From assembly GCA_964387495.1 (NCBI GenBank), contig CAYLXB010000001.1, forward strand, positions 1-64,000: a DNA stretch of 64,000 nucleotides, in the 5' to 3' direction. The notes under the pieces were generated by a model that was not told where the DNA came from, ran no database searches, and worked only from the letters and a program-made list of their open reading frames with translations. Shown piece by piece: positions 26,260 to 34,995 of this stretch; position 1 is the stretch's first letter, and every line of letters starts with the position of its first letter. Both the position numbers and the translations under genes were made by a program. Origin of the DNA: DSXF01 sp964387495. Lineage in GTDB: Bacteria; Chloroflexota; Anaerolineae; Anaerolineales; Villigracilaceae.

Positions 26260-28713
26260 CTAAATCTTCTCGATGCGGACCGGAGCGGGCGCAGAGAGCT
26301 TCAGCCCCATGCTGCGCGGCACCAGCACCACACCGGCCTGGATCGTTTCGTCAAACCACACAACGGCCTCAGTCTTCATGCCGTCGAGATGGACTTTAAC
26401 CTTGTCATTTGGTTTCACACCCAACTGCTCAGCGAGCGAGGGGTGGATTCCAACAGCCGTCCCGCCTACACGGTCATGCAGAAGCTGTGACGGGATGACA
26501 GTTGCCCCGCGGTCATACAACTTCGTGACCGGGATGGCAATCAGTTCATTTTCTTTGGGACGCAGGGTGGCCCTTTTGCGGGACTCAGGCAGACGAGGCA
26601 TTTCACCAGCCCGCAAAGATGGGGTCAGCTGCACACCCACCCCCAGCTTGTTCTCATAGGTCGTACCACCATAGTACAGGTCACTGCGCCCAACAACAGG
26701 CCACTGTTCCTGCACCTCAGCCAGTTTCTGGTATGAAAGTCCCGCAAAAGCCTCGACCTCTGCCGCCAGCTGGTCAAAGACCAGCAGGGGTGCACCCGCA
26801 TTCAACTCAAGGTTGATGTGCTTCGCAATCCCAGCCGTGATGACGTAGTCGGCCTTGACCCCTTCCAGCATGGGAACAGCTGAGTAAAAACGCTGGACAC
26901 GCCGTTCGCCGGAAGTGAAGGTTCCCTCGCGTTCGGTATAAGCCGCGGCCGGCAACACAACTTCTGCCAGTTCAGCCGTTGCCGTCTGGAACAGTTCCTG
27001 CACGATAACGATTTTAGCATCTTGCAATGCTTTGGCCAGAGCTGGATCATCACCAGCAGGATCGGCAGCCACGATGTAGACCGTCTTACCTTTCAGCGCC
27101 GCAGCAAGATCAATCTCGGGGCGGAAGCCCAATTCCCAGGCACCCTGGTCATTGGCATGCGGCCAGACACCAATCAAGCCGTTATTGGTCTTGCCAACAT
27201 GGCCGGTCTCAACCAGCATGGCTGCGCAGGCAGCAGCCACAGAGGTGGAACCATCTAAGTCCAACCCATCTGCGCCATACAAGACGACGAGATTCTCAGC
27301 CTGGGTGACGGCCGGGCCAATCTTATCCTTCTTCGTCAGGCTCTGCAGAGTTTCAATCTCATCACCGGGAGCGTAGCGCACTACGTAATTGGCGTGCTTA
27401 TCGAGCCGGGTTTCGCGGGCATTGACCACAACCAGGGTTGCACCCCGATCAGCAGCCTGCTTGACACGCAGCCACCAGATGGGTGCCTCTTCATACAAGT
27501 CGGAGGCCGCCACCACAATTGTGGTCCCTTTGCCCATGTCCGAGAAATTCGTACCCTGGCCCACGCCAACCTGGGCGACCAGATCACCTCCGCCGACGTG
27601 GCTGTAGAGCAAAGCCCTGCCGCCCAGGCCATCCGCCAGTTTCTTCAGGTTGAAGAGGTCTTCATTAGCAAGCCGCCCGCCAGCCAGGATGACGGTTTCT
27701 TTTCCGGCCATCTCCAGTTTCGCAGCGGCCAGTTTCAGGGCTGCATCCCAGGTGGCAGAAACAAGTTTTTCGTCCTTGCGTACCAGCGGTTGAGTCAGGC
27801 GTCCTTCACTTTCAGTAAAGTGGTATGCGAAGCGGCCCTTGTCACAGATCCAGATCTCATTAACCTGTTCGTTCTGGCGCGGCATGACGCGCTTGATAAC
27901 CATTTTGCCGCCGGATTTGGCCTCACGGCGGACATTGAAGGTCAAGTTACAACCCACCGGGCACTGGGCACAAATGGAAGCCGCCGGCCGCAGTTCCCAG
28001 GAGCGCGCCCCAAAGCGGAAATCCGCCGTGGTCAGCGCACCGACTGGACAGATATCGGTTGTATTGCCTGAGAAAACCGAGTCAAAACCCGGCTCCGAGT
28101 TGGTGATGATCTCGGTATTGCGGCCGCGTTCATAAAAGCCCAAAACCGGTTCGCCTGCCACAAGCCTCTGGAAACGCACACAGCGCCCGCACTGGATGCA
28201 ACGTTCGCGGTCAAGCCAGATGAGTTCGCCCAACGGGACATGTTTCTCTGCATGGTGCTTCTCATTGAAAAGGAAGCGGCTCTTGCCAGGGCCATGCGCC
28301 AGGGTCAGGTTTTGGAGTGGGCATTCGCCTCCCTTATCACATACCGGGCAGTCCAGCGGGTGGGAGGTGAGTAGAAACTCGAGAATTTCATGCTGGCCAG
28401 CTTTAGCCTTCTCAGACTGGGTCAGGATGACCATGCCTTCAGAAACCACATTGGTACAGGCTGTCTCCAATTTGGGAGCCCATTGAATCTTCGGCTGACC
28501 GTTTTCCATCACCGGCTGGCCGGTAGTCCGATCGATCACCGGGCGGCCGAGTTCCACCAGACACATGCGGCACATACCGGCCGGCTCCATCTTGGGGTGG
28601 TAGCAAAAGACCGGAATATCGACGCCAATTTTCTTGGCCGCGTCCACCACCAGAGTCCCAGCTGGAACGGTTACAGACTTGCCATCAATCGTTAGTGTCA
28701 CTAAATTCGCCAT
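26260..28713 (-). CDS. nuoG: NADH-quinone oxidoreductase subunit G
   Basis: This 817-residue peripheral-arm subunit begins with a [2Fe-2S] ferredoxin domain (CYHPKMEPAGMCRMC), continues with the His/Cys cluster motif HPLDCPVCDKGGECPLQ and further [4Fe-4S] cysteines (CIQCGRC), and a CAQCPVGCNL motif heads a molybdopterin-oxidoreductase-like domain. I chose the ATG at 28713, with GGAG 7 bp before it, over a GTG at 28719 that overlaps the nuoF stop. Confidence 0.95.
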   Translation of the reverse strand: MANLVTLTIDGKSVTVPAGTLVVDAAKKIGVDIPVFCYHPKMEPAGMCRMCLVELGRPVIDRTTGQPVMENGQPKIQWAPKLETACTNVVSEGMVILTQSEKAKAGQHEILEFLLTSHPLDCPVCDKGGECPLQNLTLAHGPGKSRFLFNEKHHAEKHVPLGELIWLDRERCIQCGRCVRFQRLVAGEPVLGFYERGRNTEIITNSEPGFDSVFSGNTTDICPVGALTTADFRFGARSWELRPAASICAQCPVGCNLTFNVRREAKSGGKMVIKRVMPRQNEQVNEIWICDKGRFAYHFTESEGRLTQPLVRKDEKLVSATWDAALKLAAAKLEMAGKETVILAGGRLANEDLFNLKKLADGLGGRALLYSHVGGGDLVAQVGVGQGTNFSDMGKGTTIVVAASDLYEEAPIWWLRVKQAADRGATLVVVNARETRLDKHANYVVRYAPGDEIETLQSLTKKDKIGPAVTQAENLVVLYGADGLDLDGSTSVAAACAAMLVETGHVGKTNNGLIGVWPHANDQGAWELGFRPEIDLAAALKGKTVYIVAADPAGDDPALAKALQDAKIVIVQELFQTATAELAEVVLPAAAYTEREGTFTSGERRVQRFYSAVPMLEGVKADYVITAGIAKHINLELNAGAPLLVFDQLAAEVEAFAGLSYQKLAEVQEQWPVVGRSDLYYGGTTYENKLGVGVQLTPSLRAGEMPRLPESRKRATLRPKENELIAIPVTKLYDRGATVIPSQLLHDRVGGTAVGIHPSLAEQLGVKPNDKVKVHLDGMKTEAVVWFDETIQAGVVLVPRSMGLKLSAPAPVRIEKI

Positions 28714-28715
28714 GA

Positions 28716-29990
28716 TCACGCTCCGCCCCCAGCAGGGAGGTTATGTTCGGCAAGGCGGGCCTTGAAATCGGCCTCGAAGCGTTCAATGCCGGTTACCACT
28801 GCCATGGTTGAGAATTCACCCAGGGCGCACAGGCACTTACCCTGGATCTGCCTGGCAACATTTTTCAACAGTTCCACATCCTCAGCCGTGCCTTTGCCAG
28901 CATGGATGCGCTCAATCAGGTGAAGCATCCAGTAGTTCCCCTCCCGGCAGGGGGTGCACTTGCCACAGGATTCATGCTTGAAAAAGTGAAGCGTCTTGTC
29001 GAGTACCCAGTCGATCGAGATGGTATCGTCAATCACAATGACAGAAGCAGAACCAAGGTCCGCACCGAGTGTCCGAACAGAGGCATAATCCATGGGCGTA
29101 TCAAGGGCTTTTTCATCCACCTTAATGATTGAGGAAGAAGCACCTGCTGCCATGATTGCCTTGACCGGCCGATCATCGATGATTCCGCCGCCATATTCAT
29201 AGATCAACTGGCGGAAGGTGGTGCCGAAGGGCAGTTCATAGTTGCCAGGCCGCTTGACCCGACCAGAGAGGCTGAAGATCTTCACTCCGGCGCTGTCGGA
29301 GGTGCCCATGGATTTGTACCAATCAGCCCCCTTTTCGATGATCAAGGGAACGTTGGTAAGGGTCTCGACATTATTGACCACCGTGGGCTTACCATATAAG
29401 CCATAGGCAGGCGGGAAAGGCGGGCGGACACGCGGCTGGCCGCGTTTGCCTTCAATCGATTCAAGCAGGGCAGTCTCTTCACCGCAGATGTAAGCCCCCG
29501 CGCCAAGGTGGGTATAGATATTCAGGGAGTAATTGGTTCCAAACAGTTTTTTGCCCAGGAAGCCGGCTTTTTCCATCTCGGCAATCCTCTCGTCGAGGAA
29601 GGCCGCCACCGGCCAGAACTCACCGCGCATGTAGATATAAGCCGCATTTGCACCGACTGCGTAGGAAGCAATGGCCACGCCTTCCAGGAACTGGAAGGGA
29701 TTCTTCTCCATGATTTCGCGGTCTTTGAAGGTGCCAGGTTCGGACTCGTCTGCATTGGCCACCACATAGTGAGGCCAGTTATCGCGGTCCATGAACAGCC
29801 ATTTCATGCCGGTCGGGAAGCCAGCACCACCGCGGCCGCGCAGACCCGAGTCCTTGACCACCTGAGTCACACCAGCCGGATCCATCTGGGTCACGACTTT
29901 CTTCAAAGACTCGAAGCCGCCATTCTTCTTGTAGACATCAATCTTGTTGATTTCGGGAATATCCCGGTGGCGCAGGAGGATATGAGCCAT
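28716..29990 (-). CDS. nuoF: NADH-quinone oxidoreductase subunit F (NADH/FMN-binding)
   Basis: NuoF binds NADH, FMN and cluster N3, and is the electron entry point. The 424-residue protein has the glycine-rich GLRGRGGAGFPTGMKW and GAGAYICGEETALLESIEGKRG motifs and the cluster ligands ESCGKCTPCREG plus a distal cysteine (KCLCALGEF). nuoE ends immediately before it. Confidence 0.97.
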   Translation of the reverse strand: MAHILLRHRDIPEINKIDVYKKNGGFESLKKVVTQMDPAGVTQVVKDSGLRGRGGAGFPTGMKWLFMDRDNWPHYVVANADESEPGTFKDREIMEKNPFQFLEGVAIASYAVGANAAYIYMRGEFWPVAAFLDERIAEMEKAGFLGKKLFGTNYSLNIYTHLGAGAYICGEETALLESIEGKRGQPRVRPPFPPAYGLYGKPTVVNNVETLTNVPLIIEKGADWYKSMGTSDSAGVKIFSLSGRVKRPGNYELPFGTTFRQLIYEYGGGIIDDRPVKAIMAAGASSSIIKVDEKALDTPMDYASVRTLGADLGSASVIVIDDTISIDWVLDKTLHFFKHESCGKCTPCREGNYWMLHLIERIHAGKGTAEDVELLKNVARQIQGKCLCALGEFSTMAVVTGIERFEADFKARLAEHNLPAGGGA

Positions 29991-30496
29991 TACTTCACCT
30001 CCTTGCCGGATTTGTGCAGGGCTTCGACCAGTTCGAGGGTCTTGTCTACAGTCATATTTTCGTGGTATGCAATCCCATCAGGGCCTTGCGTCTGGAAAAC
30101 TGGCGCTTTATCACAGGCAGCCAGGCACATGACCGGTTCGACCGTAATCAAACCGTCCGCCGTCGTGCCGCCGGGTTCGATATGCAAACTTGCGCATAAA
30201 TCTGCGAGGAACTTATCTGCACCCCGCAGCGCACAGGGCAAGTCTACACATACCTGGATCCGTAGTTTGCCGGCAGGTTCGTCATGATACAGTGTGTAGA
30301 AACCAACCAGCGAGGCAACCTCAGTCTCGGTGATTTCGAGCATTCCGGCAATATCCTGTATTGCATGACGGTCTACATAACCCGCCTCGCGCTGAGCCAG
30401 GTACAACAAGGGCATCACCGCCGAGCGCTTGCGTTCCGGCGGATACTTTGCCAGGATTTTCTCAACTTCCTTGGGATATTTTTCTGTGAGGCTCAT
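29990..30496 (-). CDS. nuoE: NADH-quinone oxidoreductase subunit E
   Basis: This 168-residue thioredoxin-like [2Fe-2S] protein holds cluster N1a. The ligands appear as CVDLPC and CLAAC. Its ATG overlaps the nuoD stop codon (ATGA), so the two are translationally coupled. Confidence 0.95.
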   Translation of the reverse strand: MSLTEKYPKEVEKILAKYPPERKRSAVMPLLYLAQREAGYVDRHAIQDIAGMLEITETEVASLVGFYTLYHDEPAGKLRIQVCVDLPCALRGADKFLADLCASLHIEPGGTTADGLITVEPVMCLAACDKAPVFQTQGPDGIAYHENMTVDKTLELVEALHKSGKEVK

Positions 30497-31722
30497 CTGT
30501 CAACATCTCCCAGGACGATATCAACCGAGCCGATAAGAGCCACCAGGTCTGCAACAAACAGGCCTTTGGCCAACGGCGCCAGGACTTGCAAATTGTCATA
30601 GGACGGCGTGCGCCAGTGGACCCGATAGGGTTTGGGGCCGCCATCACTTTCCATGTAAACGCCCAATTCACCGCGCGGGGATTCGATCGCGGCATAAACG
30701 CTGCCTTTGGGAACGCTGAAACCCTCGGTCCATAACTTGAAGTGATGGATGAGCGCTTCCATGCTCACACCAATCTCAGAACGCGGCGGCGGGACGAATT
30801 TTCGGTTGTCGCTGCGCACAGGACCCATTGGCAGTTTGTTCAGCGCCTGTTCGATGATCTTGAGCGACTCACGCATCTCCTGGATACGCACCAGGTAGCG
30901 GGCGTACACGTCGCCTTCAGAGCGGGTGGGGACTTCGAAATCGTATTGTTCATAACCGCAATAGGGCCGGTCCTTGCGCAGGTCCCATTGCACGCCCGAA
31001 GCCCTCAGCATTGGCCCGGTAACGCCATACTGCAGGGCAACATCCCTGGTCATCGTGCTGATGCCCAGCACGCGATCCAGCATGATGGGGTTGCGGGTCA
31101 GGAGGGCCTCATACTGATCAATGCGCTTCGGGATTTCCTTTAGAAAGCCGCGCACAGCCCTCTCAAACTCAACCGGCACATCCCGCCACAAACCACCGGG
31201 GCGGATGTATGTGGTCATCATGCGCTGACCAGAGACCAGTTCCAGGATATCCAGGGCGTGCTCACGATCGCGGAAGCAGTACAGGAACATAGACTGGGCA
31301 CCAAGGTCAAGACCCGCCGTACCGAGCCAGACCATGTGCGAGGCAATACGCTGGACCTCCGCCAAAATCACGCGGATAGCCTGTGCACGCACCGGCACGT
31401 CCAGTTCCACCAGTTTCTCCACCGCCAGGCAGTAGGCCAGGTTGTTGCCAACCGTATCCAGATAGTCCAGACGGTCAGACATGACCTCAGCTTTCTGGTA
31501 GGTTTTGGCTTCCATGTTCTTCTCGACGCCGGTGTGCAGGAAACCAATATCCGGCACGCAGTTGACCACGGTCTCACCATCCAGTTCCAACAACAGGCGC
31601 AGCACACCGTGTGTGGACGGGTGCTGGGGGCCCATGTTGAGCAGCATGGTTTCACCCTGGATGGCACGGTTGGAGACGAGGTGTTTGATATCGTCAACGG
31701 TTACTTCTTCGATTTGGGACAT
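30493..31722 (-). CDS. nuoD: NADH-quinone oxidoreductase subunit D
   Basis: This 409-residue 49-kDa-type subunit forms much of the quinone pocket and is related to [NiFe] hydrogenase large subunits. Visible signatures are NMGPQHPSTHGVLRLLLELDGE (with the quinone-site His) and the C-terminal LVALIGSVDIVLGDVDR. NuoC and NuoD are separate genes here, as in many non-enterobacteria. Confidence 0.96.
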   Translation of the reverse strand: MSQIEEVTVDDIKHLVSNRAIQGETMLLNMGPQHPSTHGVLRLLLELDGETVVNCVPDIGFLHTGVEKNMEAKTYQKAEVMSDRLDYLDTVGNNLAYCLAVEKLVELDVPVRAQAIRVILAEVQRIASHMVWLGTAGLDLGAQSMFLYCFRDREHALDILELVSGQRMMTTYIRPGGLWRDVPVEFERAVRGFLKEIPKRIDQYEALLTRNPIMLDRVLGISTMTRDVALQYGVTGPMLRASGVQWDLRKDRPYCGYEQYDFEVPTRSEGDVYARYLVRIQEMRESLKIIEQALNKLPMGPVRSDNRKFVPPPRSEIGVSMEALIHHFKLWTEGFSVPKGSVYAAIESPRGELGVYMESDGGPKPYRVHWRTPSYDNLQVLAPLAKGLFVADLVALIGSVDIVLGDVDR

Positions 31723-31739
31723 AGTGTCGCTCCCTACCG

Positions 31740-32252
31740 TTATTCCCTGGCGTACGGCTTGCGCAGGTCAATCTCTTCATAGTTGAAGGTGAACTGCGGC
31801 TCTTCGTAGCCAAGGGGGTAATCTTTGCGCAAGGGATGGCCTTCCCAGTCGGCCGGCATCAAGATGCGGCGCAAGTCAGGATGGCCTTCAGCTTTGACGC
31901 CGAACATGTCCCACAGTTCGCGCTCGCGCCAGTTGGCATTGGCATAGACACCCGTCACAGTCGGCACCATGGGGTTGATGCCGGGTACCGGGACAAAGAC
32001 CGTCAGGGTCAGGTTTTCTGCATAGGACCGCAACTGGTAAATCACATGAAAACGAGGATTATCCTGTGGCCAATAATCTACAGCACTCAGAGTAGTCAAC
32101 TGCTCAAAGTGATACCTGTCACGCAGGCAGGTCAGGGCCTCCACGATCCGCTGCGGGGCAATGCTCACCTGCGGATCCCCGCGGAACTCTTCCACGCTGG
32201 CGGCAAAATCAGCCTGCAGGGTTTTGAGGATAGGCTCGAGTTTTTTTTCCAC
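31740..32252 (-). CDS. nuoC: NADH-quinone oxidoreductase subunit C
   Basis: This 170-residue 30-kDa-type subunit has the family signature WRERELWDMFGVKAEGHPDLRRILMPADWEGHPLRKDYPL. It begins with GTG, supported by AGGAGG about 8 bp upstream. It connects the hydrophilic-arm subunits. Confidence 0.95.
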   Translation of the reverse strand: MEKKLEPILKTLQADFAASVEEFRGDPQVSIAPQRIVEALTCLRDRYHFEQLTTLSAVDYWPQDNPRFHVIYQLRSYAENLTLTVFVPVPGINPMVPTVTGVYANANWRERELWDMFGVKAEGHPDLRRILMPADWEGHPLRKDYPLGYEEPQFTFNYEEIDLRKPYARE

Positions 32253-32255
32253 GAA

Positions 32256-32750
32256 TTAACCCTCCTTCTTTGCCCAGTCTTTCATTTTTTCAGCGCGCAC
32301 TTTCTCATGCAGAGTGACAATGCCATGAATAAGTGCCTCCGGGCGCGGGGGACAGCCGGCAACATAGACATCCACCGGCACGATCTCATCCACCCCGGCA
32401 GTGACGGCATAGTTGTTGAAAACACCACCGCACGAGGCGCAATCACCCATCGAAATCACCCATTTGGGCTCGGGCATCTGGTCATACAGCCGGCGCAGGA
32501 CGGGGGCCATCTTGCGCGAAACGCGCCCGGCCACGATCATAAGGTCTGATTGACGGGGCGAGGGGCGCATCAATTCCATGCCAAAACGGCTCATATCAAA
32601 GCGGGGGGACTCTGCCACCATCATTTCGATGGCACAGCAGGCCAGGCCAAAGAGCATCGGCCACATGGCGTTGGTGCGGCTCCAGTTGACTACCTGTTCC
32701 AACGAGGTGGTTACGACACCCATATTGCCAAGTTTTTGCTCTACTCCCAT
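32256..32750 (-). CDS. nuoB: NADH-quinone oxidoreductase subunit B
   Basis: This 164-residue subunit binds the terminal cluster N2 that reduces the quinone. The ligands are visible as CCAIEMM, CASCGGVFNNY and CPPRPEALIHG. I chose the ATG at 32750, which has AAGGAG upstream and overlaps the nuoA end by about 10 bp; an open frame to 32861 runs inside nuoA and lacks support. Confidence 0.95.
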   Translation of the reverse strand: MGVEQKLGNMGVVTTSLEQVVNWSRTNAMWPMLFGLACCAIEMMVAESPRFDMSRFGMELMRPSPRQSDLMIVAGRVSRKMAPVLRRLYDQMPEPKWVISMGDCASCGGVFNNYAVTAGVDEIVPVDVYVAGCPPRPEALIHGIVTLHEKVRAEKMKDWAKKEG

Positions 32751-33097
32751 TCCAGGGCTCCTTTCTTCCAAGCATAGAAGTAGCCTACCAGTAAGATCGC
32801 GATAAAGACGATCATCTCGATCAACCCGAACAAACCCAGTTGACGGAAGACAACCGCCCATGGCAGGAAGAACACAACTTCGATATCGAACAGGATGAAA
32901 AGGACTGCGACCAGATAAAAACGCACCGGCATACGTCGTGTACCGGGACCAATCGGGGTCATGCCCGATTCATATGGCATCGCTTTTTTAGCTGTCTTAC
33001 GCTTCGGTCCGAATAACATCCCCAGTACGATAGCGATGAGGGCTATCGCTGTCGCGAGGAAAATCAGCACGCCAATAGCCACATAGTCAAGAAGCAT
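32741..33097 (-). CDS. nuoA: NADH-quinone oxidoreductase subunit A
   Basis: This 118-residue, three-helix subunit has the conserved loop KAMPYESGMTPIGPGTRRMPVRFYLVAVLFILFDIEVVFFLPWA. It is the first gene of the complete nuoABCDEFGHIJKLMN operon, which spans about 14.5 kb with almost no intergenic space. Confidence 0.96.
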   Translation of the reverse strand: MLLDYVAIGVLIFLATAIALIAIVLGMLFGPKRKTAKKAMPYESGMTPIGPGTRRMPVRFYLVAVLFILFDIEVVFFLPWAVVFRQLGLFGLIEMIVFIAILLVGYFYAWKKGALEWE

Positions 33098-33148
33098 AGT
33101 GTGGGTCTCCTCAAGTCGAGACTGTTAATTTGCTGGTTAGCGGCGCCT

Positions 33149-33154
33149 AGTATA
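33149..33154 (-). promoter_or_regulatory. Probable -10 box of the nuo operon
   Basis: On the minus strand TATACT lies about 52 bp before the nuoA start. The -35 region is not convincing. The rest of the gap (33155-33321) shows no gene or clear element. Confidence 0.35.
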
Positions 33155-33330
33155 ACATAAGATGTTTTTATAGGGAGGGAAATGTGATACTTTTCACAAA
33201 AGAAAAGGGCATTAATCATATGACATCAGGAAATTCGTCCTATCCTGCACGAAGTGAAAGTACGCCAAAGCCAGCAGTGCTTGCCATTCTCCAACACATC
33301 CTGCCCATTCAGGACTCATAGAAACAAAAC

Positions 33331-33366
33331 ACCCGGCGTCAAACAATAGTTGCCTGCCAGCCGGGT
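33331..33366 (-). terminator. Terminator of the dnaG-sigma operon
   Basis: ACCCGGC (33331-33337) pairs with GCCGGGT (33360-33366) around a 22-nt loop. On the minus strand a GTTTTGTTTC tail follows. It lies 31 bp past the sigma factor stop codon. Confidence 0.65.
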
Positions 33367-33397
33367 ATTACCAGATGTATCCAAACCTCTGCTTTTT

Positions 33398-34984
33398 TTA
33401 TCCCAGATAATCCCTCAGATTTCGGCTCCGGGTGGGGTGGCGTAGTTTGCGAAGAGCCTTGGACTCGATCTGTCGAATACGCTCACGGGTTACATTGAAA
33501 TAACGGCTGACTTCCTCCAGTGTATGGTCCTTGCCGTCGATCAGACCGAAGCGCAGTTCCAGCACCTGACGCTCGCGCTCCGAGAGGGCCGTCAGGGCAT
33601 GCTGGACCTGCTCGCGCAGCATCTCACGCGAGGCCGCGTCCAATGGTTCGAGCGCATCCGCATCCTCGATAAAATCGCCCAGCTGGCTCGAATCCTCATC
33701 ACCGACCGGGCCTTCCAGTGAAACCGGCTCTTCCGCCGAACGCAGGACGCGGTCTACTCTCTGGGTGGCATATTCCCAATGCCGCTGTACCGCCTGGTCG
33801 AGCGGTGAGCCGTCGGCCTTGGAACGCAGGATCGCCTGCACCTCCTGGGGTGTCAGGTAACCTGACTCAAGCGCCAGTTCATCCAGGGCCGGCTCGCGGC
33901 CCAGTTCCTGAATCAACTGGCGCTGGACACGCAGGATGCGGGTAATCGATTCAAACAGGTGCACCGGAATGCGAATGGTGCGCGCCTGCTCCGCAATCGA
34001 ACGATTGATGGACTGGCGGATCCACCAGGTGGCATAGGTACTGAATTTAAACCCGCGGCGCGGGTCGAACTTGTTGACTGCCCGTAACAGCCCGAGATTG
34101 CCTTCCTGGATCAGATCGAGAAATGAGATGCCACGCCCCAGATAGCGCTTGGCAACGCTGACCACCAGCCGGAGATTGGCCCGGATGAGGGCATGGCTGG
34201 CATCCTCCGAGCGGACCTGCACGGAGGCCAGTTCAGCCCGCAATAACTCCTCATCGGGAAGGTTGCGGTACAGGGTCCGTTTGACAGGAAGTTTGTGTGC
34301 CGATTGGACATGTTTGAAAAGCCAGTCTGCAAACGGGCGCGGCAGAAGATAAAGGTAAAGGAATACGTTATATGCCTGGCGCGCCAGTTCATCCCATAAC
34401 ATGTCCCGGCCCCACATGCCGTTATCCAGATAAGCACGCAGGTAAGAAGGGATTTCACTTTCCCAGCTCTGGTGCAACTCCTGTGTCTCGGCTAATACCA
34501 GCGCCAGGTCCGGCAAGTCCGTCCCCAGGCGTTTGGCATCTTCTTCCAGGCGTTCCCAGGCTGTCTGCAGGTCGACCAGGATGGAATGGTAGACAAAAAC
34601 GGTTTCCGGTACACCCTCAGGAACCGGGCGGCGGCGGAGTGAGGCTACCAGGCGCAGGGCTTCGATCATGGTTGCCAGGCGGAATTCCTTATCGGAATCC
34701 AGCAGTTTCACCTGTCCGATCTCCCGCAGGTACAGGCGCACCGGATCTTCCGAGAGTTCCGCCATCAATGAGGGGTCAGCGAGGCGCAGAGTCTCATCAA
34801 CCGCCAGATCGTCCAGCGTCTGGGGGAGGTTCTCATCATCCGGCTCACCGATCTCATCCGGCAGAGAGGTCAGATCCAGATCAGCATCCATATCCAGGGA
34901 AAGGTCAGTTCCAGGGATGGGCTTTTCAGAGTCTGGTCGCGGTGGGCGAGGATGCATCTTCTTTGAAGCAGGTTTGCCAGGCAT
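33398..34984 (-). CDS. rpoD: Primary-type RNA polymerase sigma factor (RpoD/SigA family)
   Basis: The 528-residue sigma-70 factor has an acidic N-terminal region, region 1.2 (EDPVRLYLREIGQVKLLD), region 2 (IRANLRLVVSVAKRYLGRG, FKFSTYATWWIRQSI), region 3, and region 4 with the helix-turn-helix TLEEVSRYFNVTRERIRQIE that reads the -35 box. An insert of about 130 residues between regions 1.2 and 2 is typical of primary factors. It follows dnaG by 11 bp, the dnaG-rpoD order of the macromolecular synthesis operon. Other Chloroflexota encode several SigA-like factors, so whether it is the only housekeeping factor cannot be judged here. Confidence 0.93.
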   Translation of the reverse strand: MPGKPASKKMHPRPPRPDSEKPIPGTDLSLDMDADLDLTSLPDEIGEPDDENLPQTLDDLAVDETLRLADPSLMAELSEDPVRLYLREIGQVKLLDSDKEFRLATMIEALRLVASLRRRPVPEGVPETVFVYHSILVDLQTAWERLEEDAKRLGTDLPDLALVLAETQELHQSWESEIPSYLRAYLDNGMWGRDMLWDELARQAYNVFLYLYLLPRPFADWLFKHVQSAHKLPVKRTLYRNLPDEELLRAELASVQVRSEDASHALIRANLRLVVSVAKRYLGRGISFLDLIQEGNLGLLRAVNKFDPRRGFKFSTYATWWIRQSINRSIAEQARTIRIPVHLFESITRILRVQRQLIQELGREPALDELALESGYLTPQEVQAILRSKADGSPLDQAVQRHWEYATQRVDRVLRSAEEPVSLEGPVGDEDSSQLGDFIEDADALEPLDAASREMLREQVQHALTALSERERQVLELRFGLIDGKDHTLEEVSRYFNVTRERIRQIESKALRKLRHPTRSRNLRDYLG

Positions 34985-34995
34985 GGCACTCTTTT